The notes under the pieces: generated by a model
Told to the model about the DNA's origin: nothing
The model's database searches: none
The model's input: the letters and a program-made list of their open reading frames with translations, nothing else
In this document: positions 1 to 7,418 of the stretch, one piece after another
Layout of the letters: every line of letters starts with the position of its first letter
How positions within the stretch are numbered: position 1 is the stretch's first letter
Assembly: GCA_022572525.1 (NCBI GenBank)
Contig: JACZVS010000003.1
Location: 1-23,411 of the forward strand
DNA length: 23,411 nt
Direction: 5' to 3'
From: Nanobdellota archaeon
GTDB taxonomy: Archaea > Nanobdellota > Nanobdellia > Pacearchaeales > UBA12030
Position numbers and translations under genes: made by a program

Positions 1-726
1 TATCCAAGACAAATAGATTTTAAGGCATTCCAAGATATTGCAGAAGAAGTTGGAGCAATCCATTTAGCAGATATTTCCCATATTGCTGGCCTTATTGTGG
101 CTGGAGTTCATCCATCTCCTTTTCCATTCACAGATGTTGTAATGACAACAACCCACAAGACATTGAGAGGGCCAAGAGGAGCAATTCTGCTTTGCAAGGA
201 AAAGTATGCCAAGCAAATAGATAAAGCAGTCTTTCCTGGATTGCAGGGGGGACCTCATGACAATGTAACAGCTGCAAAAGCAGTAGCATTTAAGGAGGCC
301 ATGACAGATGAATTTAAGGAATACGCAAAGCAAATTATCAAAAATGCGAAAGCTCTTGCAGAAACTTTAATGCAACAAGGCATCAAACTTGTTACAAATG
401 GAACTGACAATCATCTCTTGCTTATCGATCTCAGACCAATTGGTATTGGTTTAGGCAGACCTGCTGCTGTAGCATTAGAAGAAGCAGGAATCTGCACTAA
501 CTGCAATACAATTCCTTACGATCCTTCAACTCCATTTAAGCCAAGTGGCATAAGACTTGGAACTCCAATTCTAACAACAAGAGGGATGAAAGAAAGCGAG
601 ATGCAACAAATAGGAGAATGGATCTCCAAAATAATAAAAGATCAGACAAATTCAGAACTAAAGCAAAAAATAATGGCAGAAGTGAAACAACTTTGTGAGC
701 AATTTCCTGTCTACAAGGATTTGTGA
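1..726 (+). CDS. glyA: Serine hydroxymethyltransferase, 5'-truncated by window edge
   Basis: The enzyme is PLP-dependent and interconverts serine and glycine with a tetrahydrofolate-type one-carbon carrier in the cytoplasm. The frame is open from base 1 and encodes about 241 residues, the C-terminal half or more of a roughly 420-residue family. Visible motifs are the DISHIAGL segment, the PLP-lysine motif TTTHKTLRGPRG with the Schiff-base Lys codon at 157-159, the FPGLQGGPHDN loop, and the C-terminal SGIRLGTP segment. It ends in TGA three bases before the stop of the convergent hydrolase, so the two genes meet tail to tail. The N-terminus and promoter lie outside the window. Identification is firm. 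Whether it uses folate or a methanopterin-type carrier cannot be seen. Confidence 0.97.
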   Translation, partial: YPRQIDFKAFQDIAEEVGAIHLADISHIAGLIVAGVHPSPFPFTDVVMTTTHKTLRGPRGAILLCKEKYAKQIDKAVFPGLQGGPHDNVTAAKAVAFKEAMTDEFKEYAKQIIKNAKALAETLMQQGIKLVTNGTDNHLLLIDLRPIGIGLGRPAAVALEEAGICTNCNTIPYDPSTPFKPSGIRLGTPILTTRGMKESEMQQIGEWISKIIKDQTNSELKQKIMAEVKQLCEQFPVYKDL

Positions 727-729
727 ATT

Positions 730-1371
730 TCAAACAAGTCCCATAAATCCGATAACGCTTTTAATCACATCGGGCTGATTTAAAGGAGTATGTCCAAAGC
801 CAATTTTAACTAATTGTTTATTATCAGAGTTAATATTACGGTACAGTATTTTAGCGCTCTTAGCATTTACAACCTTATCTTTTTCTGATTGTATTATCAA
901 TGCAGAATTTAGGGAATTTATTCTAGTAATCCTGAACTTATTCAAAAAGTCAAACAAAGAGACTACACTTTCAAGAGAGTATTCAATATTCCTTATAGTT
1001 ATCTTCTCAAACCTCTTAAATCTACTCAATATCTTTACCATTAATTTAATTGGGAAATGCCTTCTAACGTAAATCGGAGAGTTAATGGCTATTACTCCTT
1101 TGAATCTATACCTCTTAGATAAGTAAAGAGCAAGAGATCCCCCTAAAGAATGGCCTATAACATAAATATCCTCTGCATTAACTTCTTTAAGTTTCTTATC
1201 AATAGATTTTATCCACGTGCCATAGCCCTTATCTGAATTGTATTTTATAGTATGCACTACCACTCCCATGCTTTTCAACCTATGTTTAATTTTACGAAAT
1301 ACTTTTGGACTACTCTGAAAACCGTGTATCAAAATTGCCCTTACATGCTTTTCAACTATATTTGATTCCAT
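730..1371 (-). CDS. Alpha/beta hydrolase (small serine esterase-like)
   Basis: A cytoplasmic alpha/beta-hydrolase of 213 residues. It has the HGF oxyanion segment near residue 16 and the nucleophile elbow GHSLGG (Ser75). A late Asp in SEKDKVV (Asp165) and a His in FGHTPLN (His194) complete a catalytic triad in canonical order. Size and order match small carboxylesterases or RBBP9-like hydrolases. The substrate is unknown. I chose the ATG at 1371 because GGAG sits about six bases upstream of it. An in-frame GTG at 1383 would add four residues. It lies downstream of the secreted-protein gene and its terminator, and converges with glyA. Confidence 0.88.
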   Translation of the reverse strand: MESNIVEKHVRAILIHGFQSSPKVFRKIKHRLKSMGVVVHTIKYNSDKGYGTWIKSIDKKLKEVNAEDIYVIGHSLGGSLALYLSKRYRFKGVIAINSPIYVRRHFPIKLMVKILSRFKRFEKITIRNIEYSLESVVSLFDFLNKFRITRINSLNSALIIQSEKDKVVNAKSAKILYRNINSDNKQLVKIGFGHTPLNQPDVIKSVIGFMGLV

Positions 1372-1389
1372 TTTATACTCCACATACTA

Positions 1390-1424
1390 AGAAAATAAAA
1401 AAGAAAAAGGGAAAAAAATCCCTT
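1390..1424 (-). terminator. Hairpin plus T-tract terminator
   Basis: On the minus strand a 6-bp stem (AAGGGA/TCCCTT, 1419-1424 with 1407-1412) with a six-T loop is followed by a long T-rich tract. It starts 15 bases after the stop of the gene at 1439-2428. It probably ends that transcript, since archaeal termination depends mainly on the oligo-T tract. Confidence 0.7.
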
Positions 1425-1438
1425 AGCCTGACTACTAA

Positions 1439-2428
1439 TTATCTGTTAGTAGCTTCTGTTTCTACAACAACTTTTAACTCGCCGTTTATCTTAACAACCC
1501 TCAGAGTCAAGTCACCAACAACAGCTGTTTGGTCTTCAGTAAGAGTCTGTTTTGACACCAGCTGGCCATCTTTATAGATCTCAACTATTGCTTGCTGGTT
1601 TCCAGTTGGGATAAATCCAAAGAGTCTTTGCCTTTTGATCTCAACAGTCTTTATTGTGTAGCCATCCACTACAGCTTCAGCTCCACTTGCTATTTCAAGA
1701 GGTACAGGCACTCTGCGAAGAACAAATCCAGATGAGAACGCTGTAACGTCCCATGAACCAACGAAATTAGATTCAGAACTTAATCCCAAGTATCCTTTCC
1801 AGATTTCAATACTAGGAAATACTTCTCTTTCGACCACAAGTTCGTTAATCTCTACAGGATATTTTCCAATAGGTATTACTGCAAATTCTATCTCTGATCC
1901 TTGTTCCTTTCCTACTAAGAAGTAAGTTTCTTGGAGAACACCAATACCAACAGTTAAGTGTCCACTCCAAATATCGCTATCACTTCTTATTCTTACAGGT
2001 CTGGCAGAGGTCAGTTTTCCAACATCTGTATCGACAGCAACAGCAGATTTAATTTCCTCTTCAGAAATTCCTAACTTATCAGCAACCTCATCCAAGAGTC
2101 TATCTCCTTGAATACCTGAAGCAATTGAAGGAAGAGCTACTCCACCTTTCCTTGCAACTATTCTGATAGGTTCTGCCGTATCTCCATTTTCAATAGCTCC
2201 GCTTCCAGAAAAATGTGTTTGATATCTTTCTGGTGGAGGAACGATTCCAAAAGGAACTATCTTCGCTTTGTAATCTATATCTGTAGATACTTGTCTTGCA
2301 ATAACAGGAGTCTGTGTAGCTCCAAGTGCAAAAGCACTGAAAGTTGAAGTCATCACTAAAGCTGTCAAAACTAAAGCTACTAAAAGCTTTCCGAATTTTG
2401 CTTGTTTTCCTTTCATTTTATTTTCCAT
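1439..2428 (-). CDS. Secreted beta-rich protein, possibly surface-layer associated
   Basis: 329 residues with a Sec-type signal peptide. A basic start (KMKGKQAKFGK) is followed by a hydrophobic stretch at about 15-35 that ends AFALGA. The mature part has alternating hydrophobic, Gly, Ser and Thr residues, typical of beta-sandwich surface proteins. The last 90 residues include TEDQTAVVGDLTLRVVKING, which resembles the 'switched-on' beta domain common in archaeal S-layer-type proteins. There is no cysteine pair, membrane anchor or catalytic motif. I do not recognise a named family. The gene has an unusually long leader of about 100 bases with a foldable element, and helically spaced repeats around its presumed TATA. 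The membrane-bound winged-helix gene lies directly upstream on the same strand. A surface structural role is inference. Confidence 0.85.
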   Translation of the reverse strand: MENKMKGKQAKFGKLLVALVLTALVMTSTFSAFALGATQTPVIARQVSTDIDYKAKIVPFGIVPPPERYQTHFSGSGAIENGDTAEPIRIVARKGGVALPSIASGIQGDRLLDEVADKLGISEEEIKSAVAVDTDVGKLTSARPVRIRSDSDIWSGHLTVGIGVLQETYFLVGKEQGSEIEFAVIPIGKYPVEINELVVEREVFPSIEIWKGYLGLSSESNFVGSWDVTAFSSGFVLRRVPVPLEIASGAEAVVDGYTIKTVEIKRQRLFGFIPTGNQQAIVEIYKDGQLVSKQTLTEDQTAVVGDLTLRVVKINGELKVVVETEATNR

Positions 2429-2450
2429 TTTATTTCAAAATTACAAAGGT

Positions 2451-2518
2451 GGGCGCGGAAAGAAAAAGCTCTGCTTTGGGGGAAGAGGTAAAATGGCAAA
2501 GGCTTTACTTCCGCGCTC
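2451..2518 (-). promoter_or_regulatory. GC-rich three-way-junction-like leader element
   Basis: The perfect 8-bp inverted repeat GCGCGGAA (2453-2460) / TTCCGCGC (2509-2516) encloses two smaller hairpins: AAAGC/GCTTT (2465-2469 with 2473-2477) and GTAAA/TTTAC (2488-2492 with 2504-2508). The stems are mutually compatible and form a three-way junction. The element is much richer in GC than its surroundings. It lies inside the presumed 5' leader of the secreted-protein gene, which starts at 2428. It could be a leader regulator, an independent small RNA on either strand, or a protein-binding site. No known riboswitch class was recognised. Confidence 0.5.
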
Positions 2519-2531
2519 CATTAACTCTGTA

Positions 2532-2586
2532 AGAACAATAGGATGGAACATTATTTAACGGCTAGGTGGAACAATAGTGGAACAAT
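2532..2586 (-). promoter_or_regulatory. TATA box with helically spaced TGGAAC repeats
   Basis: On the plus strand GTGGAACAAT occurs at 2566-2575 and 2577-2586, spaced 11 bp. ATGGAACATT follows at 2543-2552, 23 bp away, and AGAACAAT at 2532-2539, 13 bp further. A TATA-like GTTAAATAA on the minus strand (2551-2559) overlaps this group. Spacings near one or two helical turns suggest an operator on one DNA face. The promoter would serve the secreted-protein gene at 1439-2428. Confidence 0.55.
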
Positions 2587-2607
2587 CTTAGAGCCTTTTT
2601 ACTAGAG

Positions 2608-3453
2608 TTACCCTAATTTAGCCTGAATAAGATTAACCCTGCCAAGGCTCTTCTTCTCAATAAGGCCTTTAGCCTCAAGAGCAGCAATATGGCGAGAAAA
2701 GGCTGCCTTTGAGATGCCAGTGAACTTCTGGAGCTGATTCTGCTTTGCCTTACCTTTAAGCTCAATAAGGCCCTCAACAATTCTCACTTCCCTTTCATTA
2801 AGAGTTTGCCTTACTGTTTCAAATTTCTCTTTAAAGCCTTCAAGGCCTTTCTTCTCTTCTTTTACACTTGGCTTCTTTTCAGATTTTGCCTTTCTCTTCT
2901 TTTTGACCTCTGGCCTTACTTTCTTCTTGCTTCTTAAGATCAAAATAATGATAGCAATTGCGATTAAAACTGCAATTAAGTAAATCAAGATTACGGGGAT
3001 ATTACTCTCTCTTTGCTGAGTTAAAGGTAGTTCATAGCTAAATGAAATATCAAGAGCTTTTTGAATGTCGGAAATTTCAACCACAAGAGATTTTCCTCGT
3101 GTATAGACAAGAGGAAGTGAGGCTGAACTTATGCTTCCAGTTACGAGCTTAGCGTTTTCTGGCAATACAATTCTTACACTAACCTCATCAAAAACAACAT
3201 CACTAGTTAGAGAGAAATGCCATGTTTCTTGGTCTTTGCTTGTGAGGCTGTTCGTTAATCCAGAAATTACTCCATTCTCAAAAGCCACAGGAAGTTGTGG
3301 ATCAATTTCTACTGTTCCTTGGAAAAACGCGCTTCCGTCAGAGAATATAAATACTTCTAAGTCAAGAATGCCTGTTTGTGCCTTGCTGAGTGGAAAACTA
3401 ACTAAAACAACTAAGAGAAATGCAAAAATGAGCGGCAACGAATTTCTGGCCAT
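2608..3453 (-). CDS. Membrane-anchored winged-helix regulator
   Basis: 281 residues in four parts. First is a signal peptide (1-25, ending SKAQ). Next is an extracytoplasmic beta-rich domain (about 26-148). One transmembrane helix follows (about 152-173, mostly Ile/Leu/Val/Ala), then a basic Lys-rich cytoplasmic linker. The C-terminal winged helix-turn-helix (about 218-281) contains QNQLQKFTGISKAAFSRHIAALEAKGLIEKK-type elements typical of MarR/ArsR-like DNA readers. This architecture of an outside sensor, one helix and a cytoplasmic wHTH is known in archaeal one-component membrane regulators. The ATG at 3453 is supported by a TATA box 25 bp upstream. The secreted-protein gene lies next on the same strand, separated by 179 bp that hold repeats and a structured leader. 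Targets and ligand are unknown. Confidence 0.88.
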   Translation of the reverse strand: MARNSLPLIFAFLLVVLVSFPLSKAQTGILDLEVFIFSDGSAFFQGTVEIDPQLPVAFENGVISGLTNSLTSKDQETWHFSLTSDVVFDEVSVRIVLPENAKLVTGSISSASLPLVYTRGKSLVVEISDIQKALDISFSYELPLTQQRESNIPVILIYLIAVLIAIAIIILILRSKKKVRPEVKKKRKAKSEKKPSVKEEKKGLEGFKEKFETVRQTLNEREVRIVEGLIELKGKAKQNQLQKFTGISKAAFSRHIAALEAKGLIEKKSLGRVNLIQAKLG

Positions 3454-3473
3454 TTAAAGAAGAAAATTTTCGG

Positions 3474-3845
3474 CTATATTAATTTTATGTCTCTCTTCAT
3501 CGCATCGTCTAAAGAGATCGCATAGCTTTTTCCTGTCTTATCAAGCTTTTTTGGAGGAATAAAAAACCATCCTTTCCTGATAAATTTGATAGCCACAATC
3601 GGCTCGAGCCCAAATCTTTTTGCGAATTTTTCAAACTCTTGAATTTGTTCAGCGGTAATGTACTTCTTTTCTTTCCTAGAGGTCTTACATTCAATAGCAT
3701 ATCTTTTCTTTCCATTTCCGGCAAGCAGATCACAGGAAGGTTCTGGAACACTTCCACTTCCGGCAACTCGAGCAACAGCATAACCTTTTGCCCAGAGTAA
3801 ATGTAGCAACTCCCTTTCTGCAGCTATGCCTCTTTTCTTACTCAT
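3474..3845 (-). CDS. hjc: Holliday junction resolvase Hjc
   Basis: Archaeal four-way-junction endonuclease of the PD-(D/E)XK fold, 123 residues, the usual family size. It resolves recombination intermediates as a dimer. The catalytic set is visible: Glu10 in the N-terminal GIAAERELL helix, Asp39 in CDLLAGNGKK, and Glu52-X-Lys54 in AIECKTS. Basic residues near the N-terminus and a serine-rich AGSGSV loop match the DNA-binding face of the family. The insert VPEPS before Asp39 lengthens the loop compared with the short form of Pyrococcus Hjc. A TATA-like GTTTTTATTC (3866-3875, minus strand) is centred about 26 bp from the ATG, so the mRNA is probably leaderless. Confidence 0.95.
   Translation of the reverse strand: MSKKRGIAAERELLHLLWAKGYAVARVAGSGSVPEPSCDLLAGNGKKRYAIECKTSRKEKKYITAEQIQEFEKFAKRFGLEPIVAIKFIRKGWFFIPPKKLDKTGKSYAISLDDAMKRDIKLI
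3475..3482 (-). promoter_or_regulatory. TATA box for the membrane wHTH gene
   Basis: The minus-strand sequence TTAATATA is centred 25 bp upstream of the ATG at 3453, as expected for a leaderless archaeal transcript. It overlaps the last codons of hjc. Confidence 0.55.
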
Positions 3846-3865
3846 AAAGGTTTAAGGAAGAAGTA

Positions 3866-3875
3866 GAATAAAAAC
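3866..3875 (-). promoter_or_regulatory. TATA-like box for hjc
   Basis: An AT-rich box (GTTTTTATTC on the minus strand) is centred about 26 bp upstream of the hjc ATG at 3845. It is a weak consensus match, supported mainly by spacing. Confidence 0.4.
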
Positions 3876-3880
3876 TTTTG

Positions 3881-4408
3881 CTATTTCCATTTAACACTAC
3901 AACCGATAGGTTGGGTTTCCTTCTCTGTAACATCCTTGCCGTTGAGTAAGGCGTTTGTAGCTTCCCTTAAGTATTGCTTGCTCACTGCACCTTCATTCTC
4001 CCAGTTGTCATCAATTGCTCCCACACAGCGCAATTTCATTTCAGAATCAAGAAGAAAAACATGTGGAGTTACCTTTGCACCGTAAGCTTTAGCTGTCTCC
4101 TGACTTTCATCCCTCAGATAAGGAAAATTAAATCCTTTCTCTTCTGCTCTTACTTTCATATGCTCAAAGCTATCTTGAGGATAATTCTTGTCCTCATTTG
4201 AGTTTATTGCAACAACTTGAACACCTTTTCCTGAGTAATCGTTCTGGAAAGCAATTATCCGTTTTTCATAGGCCTGAGAATAAGGGCAATGATTACATGT
4301 AAAAATAACTGCTACAACCTTTTTACCAGAAAAACTAGCTAGAGAATACTCTTTGCCATCAACAGCTGGAAGATTAAAGTCTGGAGCTTTTTCTCCTATG
4401 TTCAACAT
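3881..4408 (-). CDS. Thioredoxin-fold redox protein (AhpC/TSA, ResA-like)
   Basis: 175 residues with the N-terminal peroxiredoxin/ResA signature GEKAPDFNLPAVDG, a CXXC site in TCNHCPYS (Cys38, Cys41), the cis-proline segment KVTPHVFLLD, and the C-terminal signature GCSVKWK (Cys170). Proteins of this subfamily are usually annotated as thioredoxin-family or AhpC/TSA proteins. The two-cysteine CNHC site points to thiol-disulfide chemistry, but the exact substrate is unknown. There is no signal peptide, so it is cytoplasmic. It follows the histone-fold gene by 30 bases, but a terminator hairpin and T tract separate them. It has 35 bases to hjc, which has its own TATA box. Confidence 0.9.
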   Translation of the reverse strand: MLNIGEKAPDFNLPAVDGKEYSLASFSGKKVVAVIFTCNHCPYSQAYEKRIIAFQNDYSGKGVQVVAINSNEDKNYPQDSFEHMKVRAEEKGFNFPYLRDESQETAKAYGAKVTPHVFLLDSEMKLRCVGAIDDNWENEGAVSKQYLREATNALLNGKDVTEKETQPIGCSVKWK

Positions 4409-4419
4409 TTTTAAAAATT

Positions 4420-4453
4420 AAAAAATAAAAAAGAAACCTCACAGATCGTGAGG
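4420..4453 (-). terminator. Terminator overlapping the end of the histone-fold gene
   Basis: On the minus strand CCTCAC (4448-4453) and GTGAGG (4437-4442) form a perfect 6-bp stem around a 5-base loop, directly followed by TTTCTTTTTTATTTTTT. The stem contains the last codons and the stop (TGA, 4439-4441) of the 55-residue gene, so coding and termination signals share bases. Confidence 0.7.
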
Positions 4454-4606
4454 CATTACTGTTCCTCTTCCGTTTCTGTCTGCTCTTTCTGCTGCTTCCT
4501 TAAGAAGTTGTTCCATCTTCTTATTTAATGCTTCTGCTAGATTTCCAGCAACTCGCTTACCTTTAACAGCTTCCTTAATTTTACTTTTAACAACAAGATC
4601 AACCAT
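4439..4606 (-). CDS. Short histone-fold protein (DUF1931/HFD-like)
   Basis: A 55-residue ORF, read directly from the minus strand. It starts MVDLVVKSKIKEAV, continues with a helix-rich AEALNKKMEQLLKEAAERA, and ends GRGTVMPHDL. The ending closely resembles the final loop and helix of archaeal histone folds (the GRKT(I/V)xxxDL pattern). The N-terminus is like the small DUF1931 histone-fold family. It is shorter than a classical 66-68 residue histone and lacks most of the last helix. A strong SD (GGAGG, 4612-4616) lies five bases upstream of the ATG, with a TATA box farther up, so this is a leadered transcript. A chromatin or transcription-factor role is inferred from the fold only. The 285-base gap between its neighbours is filled by this gene. 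Confidence 0.82.
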   Translation of the reverse strand: MVDLVVKSKIKEAVKGKRVAGNLAEALNKKMEQLLKEAAERADRNGRGTVMPHDL

Positions 4607-4664
4607 TTTACCCTCCTTTTCACCTGTTTTTATTTTAATTGCTACTTAACTTTAGAGGTTGTTA

Positions 4665-4673
4665 TTTATAAAT
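4665..4673 (-). promoter_or_regulatory. TATA box for the histone-fold gene
   Basis: TTTATAAAT (palindromic in form) lies about 63 bp upstream of the ATG at 4606. It would give a leader of roughly 35-40 bases carrying the GGAGG at 4612-4616. Confidence 0.5.
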
Positions 4674-4693
4674 TTTTATGTTCTAGAGCCACA

Positions 4694-6310
4694 TTAGATC
4701 TGGGAAAGCAACTTCTTAACTTTCTCAATTCCAATCGCAATAATGAATGGCCCTAATCGAGGCCCTTGATGCTTATTGAGAATTATCCCATACAACAGCT
4801 CAAAAAATTCCTTTGGTTGTATATTATGTTTCTTTGAGATCTCATAAATCCCATACTGCAGTTTATCTCCATCAAGTTTCTTCTTCAAAATTTCTATGAG
4901 GTCTTTAATTGCTGTCTTTTGTCCCTTACTCAAAGATTTTTTAACTTCAGCACTAACTTTCTCTACAACCTTTATTTTCACGGTTTCAGGAGCATATTTA
5001 TCGATCCATGCTTTCGCAAGCTTTACCCTGTTAAAGATGCGTTTCTCGCTTGCTGCATCTATCTTTTCATATCCAAGACTCTTCAAAACAGATAGCACTT
5101 CTTTCTTGTTCCCAACATCCCTTGTCTGTGCGATAACAACAGCATAAGAATAGCTCAGCTGAACCGGCATTTTCTTGGGCAAATTTATTTGAGAAATCTT
5201 ATACTGTCTCTTTAGCTGTTCCAGTCTTTTCTCATTCTCTTGTTTATCTCTTTCTGTTAGCTTTCCAAAATAGATCCTTTCGGCTTTGTCATACTTATCT
5301 GCAAGTAGAAAGAATTTGTTAGTTGTCAAGTCAAAATTAATCACCTTTCTTGGGGGAGATGTAACATACATAAATCTAAGCAACTCTGGCTCGGCGAATT
5401 CTAGCCAGTCAGCCATACTAATAACATTTCCCACACTTCCGGCCATTTTCTTTCCATCGACATTAAGAAAATCAGTTCCAACAAGTAAAGGAGGCTGTAT
5501 TCCAAATATCTTTTCTGCGAATGCTTTTCCTGTATCAGCACTTCCGCCAGGAGTAAAGTGATCTTTGCCGCCAGATTCGAAGGTTGTACCAAAAATCATC
5601 CAGGTTGCAGGCCAATGTAAACGCCAATGTAATTTCGCATTTCCTTTTTCTGGTTTTATCTTTCCAGAATAGCCACACCCCATTATCCCTTTAGATTCTT
5701 GATCACAAGAATAGTGTAAAAAAGTTCCATCATACTCTGTCGAAAGAGTTGTGAGTCCTCTTCCACATTTTTCACAGATCGCCATTATAGGAATTCCTTT
5801 TGGCCTCTTACCAGCAACCTCTTCCCAGATGTTGGAAACTTCTTCTGCCTTTTCCAAGACAATTTTAATCGCCTTATCATACTTTCCATGCTTGTAAGAG
5901 TCATAAGAGCTAACAAAGTTCGGCTTAACTCCAAATTTGTCCACGACTTCAACAATCTGCCTCTCAAAGTATTCTGCCCAGTTCTTATATTTTGGAGAAG
6001 GAGAAGGAACTTCTCTAAGTGGCAAGCCAAGATGCCTTTCAAATTTCTTCTTATCTACCTTTACGCCAGCAGGAATTTTGTCAAAGTCGTCAAAGTCGTC
6101 AAAAAAAAGATTGAATTCTGTCTTCAGGCCTGCATCTTTAAGAGCTTCGGCAGCAATAGCTGGCGTGAAAATTTCTGTTCTTGAATTCCCAAGATGAAAG
6201 TATCCAGAAGGAGTCCACATTCCATGAACCACATGTTTCTTGACTTTTCTCTTTTTAAGTTCAGAGGCAATCCTTTCTGCCCAAGTGTAGAACTCTACCT
6301 TTTGTCGCAT
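4694..6310 (-). CDS. lysS: Lysyl-tRNA synthetase, class I
   Basis: Charges tRNA-Lys with lysine in the cytoplasm. At 538 residues it has the normal length for the archaeal class I form. The Rossmann-fold signature is HLGN (39-42), in TPSGYFHLGNSRTE, and the KMSKS equivalent is KMAGS (288-292), in DGKKMAGSVGN. A zinc-ribbon-like cluster (CEKCGRG then CDQ and MGCGYSG) lies near residues 180-220, and a helical anticodon-binding tail follows. I chose the ATG at 6310. An in-frame TTG at 6322 would overlap acyP. One base separates it from the acyP stop, so cbf5, acyP and lysS form a tight operon. Confidence 0.96.
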   Translation of the reverse strand: MRQKVEFYTWAERIASELKKRKVKKHVVHGMWTPSGYFHLGNSRTEIFTPAIAAEALKDAGLKTEFNLFFDDFDDFDKIPAGVKVDKKKFERHLGLPLREVPSPSPKYKNWAEYFERQIVEVVDKFGVKPNFVSSYDSYKHGKYDKAIKIVLEKAEEVSNIWEEVAGKRPKGIPIMAICEKCGRGLTTLSTEYDGTFLHYSCDQESKGIMGCGYSGKIKPEKGNAKLHWRLHWPATWMIFGTTFESGGKDHFTPGGSADTGKAFAEKIFGIQPPLLVGTDFLNVDGKKMAGSVGNVISMADWLEFAEPELLRFMYVTSPPRKVINFDLTTNKFFLLADKYDKAERIYFGKLTERDKQENEKRLEQLKRQYKISQINLPKKMPVQLSYSYAVVIAQTRDVGNKKEVLSVLKSLGYEKIDAASEKRIFNRVKLAKAWIDKYAPETVKIKVVEKVSAEVKKSLSKGQKTAIKDLIEILKKKLDGDKLQYGIYEISKKHNIQPKEFFELLYGIILNKHQGPRLGPFIIAIGIEKVKKLLSQI

Positions 6311-6311
6311 T

Positions 6312-6581
6312 TTAATAAACAATCTTAAATCCAGTTTCTCCCTTTAATGGCCCTTCTTTATATTCCACACTATCGACTTTTGCTCCAACAGGACCCCTAT
6401 TGCAGAGCTCTAACATTTCTTTAACTTTTTCTTCTGTTCCCTCAAAGACCGCTTCTACTCTCCCATCACTTGCATTCTTAACCCATCCTTTCAAACTAAG
6501 ATCATGTGCTTTCCTACTTACAAAAGCTCTGAAGAAGACGCTTTTAACTTTTCCTGAAATGAAGACATGCACTCTTTTCAT
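6312..6581 (-). CDS. acyP: Acylphosphatase
   Basis: Small cytoplasmic hydrolase of acyl phosphates, 89 residues, typical family size. The phosphate loop is GKVKSVFFR with Arg18, and the catalytic Asn36 lies in GWVKNASDGRVEAVFEG. Both essential residues are present. The usual VQGVxFR pattern is here VKSVFFR, a mild loop variation. The gene directly abuts cbf5 (stop at 6582, start at 6581) and precedes lysS by one base, so translation is probably coupled. A physiological link to RNA modification or tRNA charging is not evident. Confidence 0.94.
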   Translation of the reverse strand: MKRVHVFISGKVKSVFFRAFVSRKAHDLSLKGWVKNASDGRVEAVFEGTEEKVKEMLELCNRGPVGAKVDSVEYKEGPLKGETGFKIVY

Positions 6582-7418
6582 TTAAATAAACACTTTCTCG
6601 GGCTTAAAAATCTTTTTTCTCTCTCTTACAAGTGGCTTGCAAAGACAGACAAATTTCTTGCCAACAAATCCTGCAAGGATTTCATTCTTTGATTTATCCA
6701 TCTTAATCATCTCTGATATAGGGATAATTTGGCCATACTTTATCTTCTGCAGGCTGCTTTTTCTTAAAGTTACTTTTGGCAGATGCGAGACTGCCTTTTC
6801 AATCGGAAGGATGATTTTTTTGAGTTTTTGTAACTTTCCTTTCTTTGCCTCTTCTACTGCTTTTGCCAACTCGTACAGGGTAAAAGAATCCTTCTCCTTA
6901 AAATTTCCAACAGAAATTCTGCGGAGCTCTAACATGTGAGCTCCAATTCCAAGAGAAATTCCAAGATCGTGGACTAATTTTCTTATGTAAGTTCCCGCTT
7001 GGCACTTAACACGAAAAAGGACCTCTTTTTCCTTTTTTTCGAGAATCTTAAATTCATATATCTCTCGAACTCTTTCCTCCCTCTTGACGGCAGACTTTCT
7101 TGGAGGAGTCTGTTTTATCTTACCAGAAAAATTTTTCTTAATTGTTTTTCTTATATCTACAAGAGAAACATCCTCATGCAGCCTCATAACTCCAACATAT
7201 TCCTTAGGCATCTTCAGTAGAAATTCAAGAATTCTAGTTGCTCTATTCAAGGCCATTGGCAACACCCCCGATACTTTTGGGTCAAGAGTGCCTGAATGGC
7301 CTGCTTTTCTTACTCCAAGAATTTGCATTACATATTCTGTCGTCTTATGAGATGTTGGCCCTACTGGCTTGTCTATGTTGATAAGGCCTCTTTCAAATAA
7401 ACTTTCGATTTCATTCAT
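6582..7418 (-). CDS. cbf5: tRNA/rRNA pseudouridine synthase Cbf5 (TruB family)
   Basis: Catalytic subunit of archaeal H/ACA ribonucleoproteins, which isomerise uridine in rRNA. It can also act on tRNA U55. 278 residues, somewhat shorter than the usual 330 or so. Motifs are DKPVGPTSHKT near residue 16-26, GHSGTLDPKVSG with catalytic Asp46, the CQAGTYIRKLVHDLG active-site helix, and a C-terminal PUA-like region (PIEKAVSHLPKV onward, ending GFVGKKFVCLCKPLV). The N-terminal extension typical of larger Cbf5 is short. Partners Nop10, Gar1 and L7Ae are not in the window. An AT-rich region at 7431-7458 probably holds the promoter, but no box has perfect spacing. Confidence 0.95.
   Translation of the reverse strand: MNEIESLFERGLINIDKPVGPTSHKTTEYVMQILGVRKAGHSGTLDPKVSGVLPMALNRATRILEFLLKMPKEYVGVMRLHEDVSLVDIRKTIKKNFSGKIKQTPPRKSAVKREERVREIYEFKILEKKEKEVLFRVKCQAGTYIRKLVHDLGISLGIGAHMLELRRISVGNFKEKDSFTLYELAKAVEEAKKGKLQKLKKIILPIEKAVSHLPKVTLRKSSLQKIKYGQIIPISEMIKMDKSKNEILAGFVGKKFVCLCKPLVRERKKIFKPEKVFI

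Noticed and set aside
2451..2518. tRNA or split-tRNA reading of the folded leader
   Set aside because: Outer stem and two hairpins are present, but there is no T-loop or plausible anticodon arm.
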